From contig NC_088780.1 of NCBI RefSeq assembly GCF_958450345.1, forward strand, positions 121,720,226 to 121,784,225: a stretch of 64,000 bases of DNA, given 5' to 3'. The DNA is from Calliphora vicina. Its lineage: Eukaryota > Arthropoda > Insecta > Diptera > Calliphoridae. The translations under genes were made by a program, and so were the position numbers. Below the pieces are notes generated by a model that did no database searches, was not told the origin of the DNA, and saw nothing but the letters and a program-made list of their open reading frames with translations. Of the stretch, positions 56,723 to 64,000 are shown in pieces. Positions within the stretch are counted from its first letter, which is position 1; each line of letters begins with the position of its first letter.

Positions 56723-56893
56723 GCTTTGGAGTTTTACATGAAAACAAAATCAAACTGAGCTGCCTACACGTGATAGATGTGATTAAGGTCATGACATTTG
56801 TTTACAATATAGATTTATGGATTAAGTTTAGTTGTAGAAATGAAAAATAAAATAATTACTTAAAGATGAAGGTCGAAGAAGAGCATTTAACAG
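56717..56893 (+). other. Candidate exon (5' UTR plus nine codons, or recursive-splice exon)
   Basis: It is bounded by the acceptor at 56716 and by a donor-like CAG|GTAAATT at 56893/56894, so it would be 177 nt. Near its 3' end an ATG at 56866 (context TAAAG-ATG-A) opens a frame MKVEEEHLT that runs into the donor in phase 1. A short upstream frame starts at 56841 and stops at TAA. If real, this is either a first coding exon of a host gene on the plus strand, with its promoter farther 5', or a cryptic exon paired with a recursive splice site. I do not recognise the nine residues. No next exon was found in the remaining 7 kb. It is not part of any repeat in the window. Confidence 0.35.
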
Positions 56894-56959
56894 GTAAATT
56901 TAATGATTTTTATTAAAGTTCTAAAGAATTTAAAATCAAATTTAATTACAAATAACTTT

Positions 56960-57371
56960 TAAACAGAGCTTCCAATAACTTAATTGAATTTGAGCTTAAT
57001 TCACTGAAATCTTAATTCGGCATTAACAAATGTCAGCCATACATTTTCCCAACATCTAATTATTTAGCTACATTCATAATATTTTATTTAAATTAATTCA
57101 TTTAGCGTTGAACTAATTCATATTGAAATTAATTCCTAACAGAATTCATGCAACTTTTCAATGATTAAATTTTTGTTAATTTAAACCTAAACAAATTGAA
57201 TTAATTTGTGGACTCAAATATATTCTTTTTTCATTCAGTTTTGTTTTTAATCATTTACAAATTAAATTGAAAAAATTTACTTGAACCTTTTTTTAATAGG
57301 TTTGAACTAAAGAAAAAAATTAATCATTCAATACCTTTTTAAAGCATTTTGCAATCCGAATGATTTGATAA
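56960..57371. repeat. Family-Q AT-rich repeat, copy 2, interrupted by a CACTA-like element
   Basis: Matches 42900-43310 in order ('tgagcttaattcactgaaat', 'gtcagcc', 'tcaatgattaaattt', 'aatcattca'). The likely continuation resumes at 58568 after the CACTA-like copy ('aaataattcaataa', 'gaattaattcatt'). Confidence 0.5.
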
Positions 57372-58567
57372 CACTAGTTTACAAATCAAACATTTTTGTT
57401 TGCTCATGGAATGAAACTTATATTTTTGAGAAGAGCTAGGGACGCTAGTTAATTGACCATTTTTTGTTTCCCACCTATACGTCAAAATTTTGAGATAAAT
57501 GGGTTTTTATTTTTCACCTGCCCTGAGTACTACTAATGCATACTGTAGTGTACCGAATTGTAGTAATTCAGTATTTACATCGTTTTTGCGTACTCAACAC
57601 TCTGGAAAAGCTACTAGATACATTCAGAGTTGTATTCTTATGACAAATTCCAAAAAAAAAATAACGGGGAAAAAATAAATACTGTTTAAAGGTACATCTT
57701 TCCTGTAGATAAACGTTAATAAATCGCTATTAAATACAAAACTCTAAAGTAAAAACTATTTTAAAATGTCTTCTAGAAAGTGTAAAATAAACCAGGTCAT
57801 TTTTGTTTTATTTGCGGACAAATTATTTAGTCTAATCGAGGTTTTCCTATAACACAAACACTGCAAAATTCTTATTTACATTAAAAAATTTCGTAAAAGC
57901 TTTAGATAAGACAAAACGAGCATTTCAATATTTATGCAGCGTGTTCCCGAGTCTTTCTGAGGCTAAATTAAAAGAAGGGATATTTGTGGGTCCTCAAATA
58001 AAACAAATTTTGGTTGATACCAAATTTGAGTGTCTATTAACAGATGTTGAAAATGCAGTATGGAATTCTTTTGAACTTGCTGTTCAAGAATTTTTGGGGA
58101 ATAAGAAAAGTCAAAATTACAGAGATATTGTTGCGAATTTATTTCATAATTTTGAACTGATGGATGTAAATATATCAATCAAAATTCACTTTTTACATTC
58201 TCATGTGGATTTTTTCCCGGAAAACCTAGGACACATGAGTGACGAACATGGAGAGCGTTTCCATCAAGATTTGAAGTTTTTCGAGAGGAATTATCAAGGT
58301 TTTTGGGATCAGAATATGCTAGGAAACTACTGTTGAAGTGTAGTGAGGGGACAAATAAAAATAATTATAAAAAGAGGACTAAACACTTCACTTTTAATTG
58401 TTTTGCCCTAATTTAATTTACATTTTTATATGTTTCGTTTTTAATAAATATCTCAAAAGTTTGACGTCCAGGATTTTTTTTAATATTTTTTCCGAAGTTA
58501 GAAGACCTAAATACACAAATCCCCTTATGTGTCAATTCATGAGCAAAAACCATGTAAACTAGTGTAA
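57369..58567 (+). mobile_element. CACTA-like DNA transposon, copy 2 (1,193 bp) with TAA target duplication
   Basis: The element is 57372-58564, with ends CACTAGTTTACAAATC and ATGTAAACTAGTG; the 12-13 bp ends are perfect inverted repeats (CACTAGTTTACA). TAA lies at 57369-57371 and 58565-58567. It is the reverse complement of 17410-18549 along nearly all its length. It carries the decayed gene at 57766-58336. Confidence 0.75.
57766..58336 (+). pseudogene. Decayed transposon-carried protein of an arthropod-wide family
   Basis: ATG at 57766 (MSSRKCKIN) is followed by a 1-nt slip; the skipped frame would read FCFICG, a possible zinc-binding pair. The frame then reads SRFSYNTNTAKFLFTLKNFV, with a TAA just before it where copy 1 has AAA. 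After that it is open through FVKALDKTKRAFQYLCSVFP, SLSEAKLKEGIFVGPQIKQ, FECLLTDVENAVWNSFEL, KIHFLHSHVDFFPENLG, MSDEHGERFHQDLKFFERN and YQGFWDQNML, ending NYC at 58336. Copy 1 has W after DYC where this one has a stop. The open 131-codon part is well kept, so decay is recent or the protein was under constraint. The role is unknown; from context it is probably a transposase domain. Confidence 0.7.
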
Positions 58568-58689
58568 TTAAATAATTCAATAAATATGAAATTCTCAAAG
58601 GAATGAATTTAATACATTTGAAGTACAGAGTACTTAAGCCTATGAATTAATTCATTAGAAAATGAAAGGAATGGTTAAGATATACAATT

Positions 58690-59980
58690 TATTTTGATTT
58701 CGAAAAAAGAATTACGAATCTTTGTTTTCATCTACACGACTAAATTTCGTTTTGTCAGGACTCTGTTAAAATTATGTTAAATCGGTTGGTATTTGTACAA
58801 ATAAAGAGCTAAAAATGGTTTCTCAAACTCGAGATGATGTCATTTGAACTTTAATGGCTAAATTAAAGTTCAAAACTAAAAAATCCCCCAGATTTCACTT
58901 ACAGCAACCTTGCAAACTACTTTCAATATTGTTTCCAGTTTAATTTTACAACTTAATTAAATAATTTTGGGAAATGCAACAATTGCACCATAATTTTGTA
59001 ACCGTTAAAAGTTTTCAACAGGCTGCCGCATTAACAAATTTTGTTGCCACACAAAAAACCTAATAAGTTCAACATTTTTATACATTGTACAAGTGTATTA
59101 CAACTGCAACAAAAAAAATAAAACAAACACAAATTATAACAAAAATAACTTTATTTTGAAGGGGTCGAAAAAACTGATTGTATAAAAATGTTATTTTTAA
59201 AAACGCCCTCATAAATTATACAAAAATAAAACTAAACTTTACACTATATTACACAAAATGTTATGACGACATATGTTTATGAATCTGTTTAAGCAAATAG
59301 TACAAAACCAGCAACTTAATAGAAAACAATTTTTCGCAAAAAATAAAGAAAAAAACTAAAAATAAATTGTAACAAAGTCATTTTTAATAAAAACTATGAT
59401 GTCAGTGTGTATAAAATTTCAGAGACTTTAATGGCATTAACAAGCCTGCGTTTATAATTTGAACAGCCAACAACGACTGTCACTGCTGCAGCAGCACAAG
59501 TCAACGACGCATTAATAGAAAATGCCACCACAGCAGCAACAACAACAACATTTGTTGTAGCAAGCATATTGTGTGTACGACTGACTGTAAATAAGTTGAG
59601 TATCAGTTAAAACTTATACTAAGTAAAACTATGCAACACGTCATCGCCACCTCCAACTTTAAAACAACAACTACAACAGCTACAACAACAAATGTTTATA
59701 AGCTACAACAACGACAATAATTTTAAGAAAAAAAAAATATCATTGTACAATTTAACTGCTGCTTAACAACTTTATGCCATATTAGAATAAGGTCATTGTA
59801 GCCAGTGCATAAAATCTGATTTAATGTTTAATAGTCGTTGCAGTACGATTGCTACTAGTGTACTACTGTGATAGCCTAGCAAACAATTTGTATAGCTTAA
59901 ATTCGGGGTAAAAATTGTCTTTTACATTTTCACATCCTCTTTTAAGACTTTTTGAATGAAACACAGGTTTTTGGATAAAA
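58690..59980. other. Probably unique non-coding DNA
   Basis: CAACAA/GCAGCA-rich at 59460-59710; no splice pair, repeat or frame recognised. Confidence 0.4.
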
Positions 59981-59984
59981 AAAA

Positions 59985-60214
59985 TCATTTTATTTTTCCA
60001 ACATAGTTTCCTTTGATCTCTATATATTTGTACAAAATTTCTCTACTTTTTTAAACCCTTCCAAAAAATAAGATTTGTCGAGGTAATCAAAAAAGGTATT
60101 TGTTTGTGAGCTGATTTCATCGTTGCAGTCAAATCTCTTTCCGCCCTGCCATTTCTTTAGGTTTTGAAACATGAAATAGTCACTCGGTGGTAAATCCGAT
60201 GAATAGGGCGGATG
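59985..60214 (-). pseudogene. mariner transposase, C-terminal remnant (second lineage)
   Basis: On the minus strand, from 60214: HPPYSSDLPPSDYFMFQNLK, then KWQGGKRFDCNDEISSQTN, YLDKSYFLEGFKKVEKFC, a 1-nt slip at a TAG, and IKGNYVGKIK with TGA at 59985. HPPYS-DL-PSDY is the block holding the third catalytic Asp of mariner transposases, and KKW-GGKRF, YLEG-KK-EK and I-KG-YV-K follow in the family's order. It differs from the copies at 2817 and 16696, so it is a second mariner lineage. The part upstream of HPPYS is cut off by the family-K array. Confidence 0.75.
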
Positions 60215-60239
60215 GAAGCATCACATGTGTGCAAAAGAG

Positions 60240-61020
60240 TGTACCACCTTACAAGTATCCCACTAAGAGTCTAAAAAGCTCTTAAAGGAATGGACCTAAG
60301 CATTTTTGAAAAAAGTTCGATTTTTCCAAAAAAATCAAAAATTATATATCTCGAGTTACAAAACATTTATTTTGCTATATATCCCACTCGCATCCCACTA
60401 AGCAACCAAATAGGTCTTAAAGGAATAGACCCAAGCTTTCTTTTGAGCAAACAAAAAAATTAAAAAAAGGGCCCATTTAAAAAAAAAAAAAAAAAAAAAA
60501 TAAGCTTTTGCAAAAAAAAAGTCAAAAATTGCATATTTTGAGTTACAAAACATTTATTTTGATAGATATCCCACTCGCATCCCACTAAGCGGCTATATAT
60601 GTCTTCAAGGAAAATATCTGAGCTTTCTGTTGAGCAAAAAAAAATTAAAAAGGGTGCCCATTTCGAAAAAAAGTCAACAAAGTTTTTGAATTTGCAAAAA
60701 AGTCAAAAATTACATGTTTTGAGTTACAAAACATTTTTTTTGATAGATATCGAACTCGCGTCCCACTAAGCGACCAAAGAGGTCCTCAAGGAAAATATCT
60801 AAGCTTTATTTTAAGAAAAAAAAATCAAAAAGTTTTTTATTTCGGAAAAAAATATTAAAATTTTTTTATTTTTTTTTTAATATTTTTTTTCCAGAGAAAT
60901 AGCTATGTAAACTATTTGGGACACATTTTTCTAAGAACAATAGGTAATAAGTTACATGGATGAGAAAAATCACATCAAGAACTCCGAGAGTTCTTGACCG
61001 ATCTTGTTGAAAAATTGCGA
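60240..61020 (+). repeat. Family-K tandem array, about 180-187 bp unit
   Basis: 'cgcatcccactaagc'-type words recur at 60391, 60578 and 60759 (spacing 187 and 181), with a shortened first unit near 60255. Each unit also has 'gagttacaaaacattt', 'gatagatatc' and a T/A-rich spacer. The array runs into 'taagaacaataggtaataag' and 'cttgaccgatcttgttga'. An inverted copy is at 23922-25250. Confidence 0.7.
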
Positions 61021-61630
61021 ATTAGATGCCAAATTTTCTCTAATCACATAGCTGCTTACAAATAATTGAAACCTCTTTTTTATAACCCAATATGTTTCTA
61101 AATATTTTGCAAAGGGAATTTATAGTCCGGGCCCGGTACCGTCAACAGAGTCAAAAATCTAAAAAAATTTTGGGATTTTTGAAATTCACAAATTTTTTTA
61201 TGACTTTTGAATTTTGATTAATCTATATAAGTTTAAAATTTCATCAAAAACGATTCATAAACAAAATATTTATTTTAATTGCATTTTAAAAATTAAAATT
61301 TTCTAAAAAAATCATCAGATTGTTTATTCCTATATTTTTGCCAAAAGTCTTCTATACATATTTTTATTCTTAAAAATTTTATAAATTTTTGAAAAGAAGA
61401 CACAATTTCCTACATGTTGATTTATAATATGTATATTTTATATTTATTTGCACTTTTATTAAATTTCCTCCACTGTGCGAAACTTGTTCAAATTTTTACT
61501 AGACTCAACTGACAAATGCCTGTTGTTAGGGGCAGTGTTGCCCTTTCAGTTAAATGGCAGGAAATTTAAAAAAGCACGGACACATTGACTCGCCCTCTTA
61601 TACGAAAACGCAATTATTAAGCAATCTTTG
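61021..61630. other. AT-rich non-coding stretch, no gene seen
   Basis: Contains 'ccgggcccggtaccgtcaac' at about 61128; otherwise A/T-rich without recognised structure. Confidence 0.35.
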
Positions 61631-61635
61631 ACAAT

Positions 61636-61735
61636 ATCTAGTTTTCTACTGACAGACAGACATACTGACGGACGGACGGACATAGCTAGATCGTCTTGGA
61701 ATCTCATGAGAACCCAGGCTATATATTCTTCTTCG
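61636..61735 (-). mobile_element. DINE-1/mini-me-like core fragment (family D), inverted
   Basis: 'gacagacagacatactgacg', 'gacggacggacatagctaga' and 'tatatattctt', the complement of the block at 17040-17100. Confidence 0.55.
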
Positions 61736-61811
61736 TTCTATAACCAATACTTCGATATGTTACGATTATTTGTAATAATAAGAAACATAGAACAAAATAG
61801 TAAATGCTTGT

Positions 61812-61965
61812 GTATGGGCAATCCCATGTCATCGTACGTGACATTTGTACTCCTATAGAGTGGAATAGATTTTGCAAAAATTAGAGTATCTGAAAAATAA
61901 TTTGGTCTTTATGTTCCCAATTAAGGGTATATCGCACGTGACATAAAACGCTGTTGAACAAATGT
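61812..61965 (-). repeat. Family-J end fragment, inverted
   Basis: Starts TATGGGCAATCCCATGTC and contains 'ctatagagtggaatagattt', 'agagtatctgaaaaataat' and 'gggtatatcgcacgtgacat', the complement of 21340-21490. Confidence 0.55.
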
Positions 61966-63360
61966 TTTGTATATAAAATCAATGTCAAATTTGTTTGCCT
62001 ATTGCTATATTTTAGTTACGTTAATACCAAGTAGAATGCACTAATTTCTTTATGTTTTGTAAAATAAAACATTTTTGTTACATTTAATTTTAAAAACTTA
62101 AATTGTTAAAAAAAAATATAAAAAACATTTTAAATTTAAATCATATTTCAAACCTAATTTCTTCTGTGCATATCGCATTAATGTTCATTGGGTTACCCGG
62201 ACAGTGGCATAAAAGTCATTTGTACATACGACTGCATTACTAAGTAGTAAATTATAGTACATAAAGTAGAATTTAAGTAACTTCATAGCATTAGTAGTAT
62301 GTAGTAGAAGTACGAGTTGTTGCAGCAGCATTAGCAGTCACAATAGTTGGGTCTTTAATATTTATTGTTGCTGTTGAGGCTGTTAATAAAGCAACAACAA
62401 TTAAGACGCCTCGATAACCATATAAAGTCATAACACACAAAAATATCTCTATATATTCCTTTAACAGCATTTTTCCCCCAAAAACAAAATTTAAAAAAAA
62501 AACAAAAATTACACATTAACTGATTGTTTTCATATCTTTTGTTTTAAGTTAAAACTTATGTTTCTTACAACAGCAAAAAAAAAACCTTTAAAAAAAAAAC
62601 AAAACATATGGTTAAACAACAAACTCTACATAAATGAATTTGGTTTTAAATTGTCATTTATTAATGTGGCTGATATCTCATGCTAATCACGCTTGTTCCA
62701 ATTTTATTTTTTATTTTTTTTTCCATTTTCAAGCCACTCACACTCTCTATTGAATGTGAAAAACAGCAACAAAAAAATAGTTAAATAGCAGTAGCAATAA
62801 AAATACTCATGGATTGTGGTTGGTGCTGGTGATGATGATGATGATAATGACGACGACGCACAGTGCTGCGTTTCATGAAGGAAAAAAAATTAAACAATTT
62901 TATATTTTTCTGAAAGTCTCATAATTTTGAAAACACATAATTTAAAATCACTTGATGCCATCAAAATCGAATAATATTTACTTAAAAATTGTTATAAAAA
63001 ATATGACTTTTCTAAATCGAAAGGATCTAGAAATAATAATAATAAAGTTATACGACAGCTACAAGAGTCCTTGCTCCAATTAATGAAAAATACATGCCTA
63101 ATTACAAGCCCATAGATATAAACACCATCTATGTTTTTTAAATAGTAAAAGTAAATATTTTACTTTTACCTTTCAGAATATATACACGCAGAGAAAATAA
63201 TATTAGGCTGGGTTGATTTGTATGGACGATCAAAAAGTAAAAAATTGTATAGCAGAAACACAATCTACGGAAAATACTAAGAATGGTTCCTCAAGAAACC
63301 ATAGGTCTAAAATCAAATCCTATCTTTCGCATTTCGTCTTTTATCCAATAAAAAAAACTA
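61966..63360. other. Probably unique non-coding DNA with microsatellites
   Basis: (GATGAT)n/(GAC)n at about 62830-62858, many poly-A runs and a lone MITE terminus 'acacgcagagaaaa' at about 63185. The frame at 63213-63455 runs into a DINE-1-like repeat and is not a gene. Confidence 0.4.
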
Positions 63361-63361
63361 A

Positions 63362-64000
63362 AACAAGTAATAGAGCTATATTCGGCTGTGCCGAATTTTA
63401 TATACCCTTAACCAAAATATACTTTAAAATAAAAATTTTAAATATTTTTAGGTAAACAACATTTTTTTTCCAGTTGTTTTTTTAAGTTTTTTTTTAAATT
63501 TTTTTTTTAATTTTAAAAAATTTTTTTTTTAGTTTTTAATTTTTTTTTTTAATATTTAGTGAAAAAGATTTTGACCCATTGTAGGTCCAACTTAGTATGG
63601 TCTTATATACGTCGTTGCACATGTCTTTGAAATATCTATCATTAGATATCCATATTGTCTATATTAATGATTTAGTAATCCAGATATGTGTCAAAAATAG
63701 GTCAAAAATCGAGGTTGTCCTGGTTTTTTCCTTATATCTCAGCCATTTGTGGACCGATTTTCTCGATTTTAAATAGCAACCGAGGCGGAAGAATTTCGGA
63801 GATATTTATGTATCTATCATTCGTGTATGTAAGTCATTTGTGGGCTTCAGAAAGTTGATTTCAACACACAGAAGGACAAACGGATATGGCAATATCGACT
63901 CCGCTATCTATAACGATTCAGAATATATATACTTTGTGGGGTCGCAAATGAAAAATGTAGAAATTACAAACGGAATGACAAACTTATATATACCCTTGCC
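63362..64000 (-). mobile_element. DINE-1-like element (family C), cut by window end
   Basis: Starts AAACAAGTAATAGAGCTATA, hairpin TTCGGCTGTGCCGAA, TATATACCC, long T/A homopolymers, then 'tatctatcattagatatcca', 'tatctcagccatttgtgg', 'gcgatatctataacgat'-like words and 'gtggggtcgcaaatgaaaa'. The window ends in another 'tatatacccttgcc'. Same family as 41562-42110 and 34557-34760. Drosophila DINE-1/INE-1 elements have a very similar opening (recalled). Confidence 0.6.

Overview
This 64 kb window is AT-rich eukaryotic DNA with no intact protein-coding gene that I can recognise. It reads as one long stretch of intron or intergenic sequence from a fly. Likely a brachyceran, possibly a calyptrate such as a blowfly or muscid; this is inference. 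The grounds are: (i) many copies of a short element with a GTCC/GTCT tetranucleotide core, 'TATACCC' motifs and an 'AAACAAGTAAG' end, the layout known from Drosophila mini-me/DINE-1 (Helentron-like) elements; (ii) mariner, hAT, foldback and LINE remnants of insect type; (iii) a decayed protein family (motifs FPENLG and ERFHQDL) that I recall from many arthropod genomes; (iv) CAA/GTT-rich unique DNA.

Layout. 1-2.3 kb: a truncated family-E repeat, then a 495-bp hairpin element. 2.2-3.0 kb: a small hairpin, two tRNA-like segments and a mariner transposase tail. 5.7-9.2 kb: an inverted mini-me-like copy, a foldback element with a perfect 9-bp target duplication, and a large inverted-repeat element split by a mini-me-like copy. 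11-15 kb: decayed mini-me/DINE-1-like pieces. 16.2-18.7 kb: an 89-bp-arm hairpin, a mariner remnant and a DINE-1-like element carrying a CACTA-like transposon. 19-21.5 kb: family E and family J (with a nested mini-me-like copy). 22-25.3 kb: a hairpin element, a mini-me variant, and a family-K repeat split by a hAT-like element. 25.8-26.5 kb: a second J copy. 30.4-31 kb: a broken LINE. 32.4-36.5 kb: mini-me-like copies, a mariner-type MITE, a second hAT-like copy and a hairpin. 38-39.4 kb: transposase and mini-me-like remnants. 41-46.4 kb: DINE-1-like fragments, a degenerate tandem array, a CCCGGG-rich inverted-repeat element, two E fragments and a mini-me-like copy. 49-53 kb: a transposase remnant, a tandem duplication, a 450-bp hairpin built of about 22-bp units, and a hAT end. 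55.7-58.6 kb: a mini-me variant, a candidate spliced exon or recursive splice site, and a second CACTA-like copy. 60-61 kb: a mariner tail and a tandem array of about 185 bp. 61.6-64 kb: decayed fragments and a DINE-1-like element cut by the window end.

The most informative points are nested insertions whose target sites can be read directly: CACTA into DINE-1-like, CACTA into family Q, hAT into family K (with an unoccupied paralogous site in the same window), mini-me into J twice, mini-me into M, and DINE-1-like into hAT. The one possible host-gene signal is at 56.7-56.9 kb: a pyrimidine-rich acceptor directly abutting a strong donor, followed by a possible 177-nt exon with a start codon and a second donor. 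Everything else longer than about 60 codons is either an accidental frame in a repeat or a decayed transposase.
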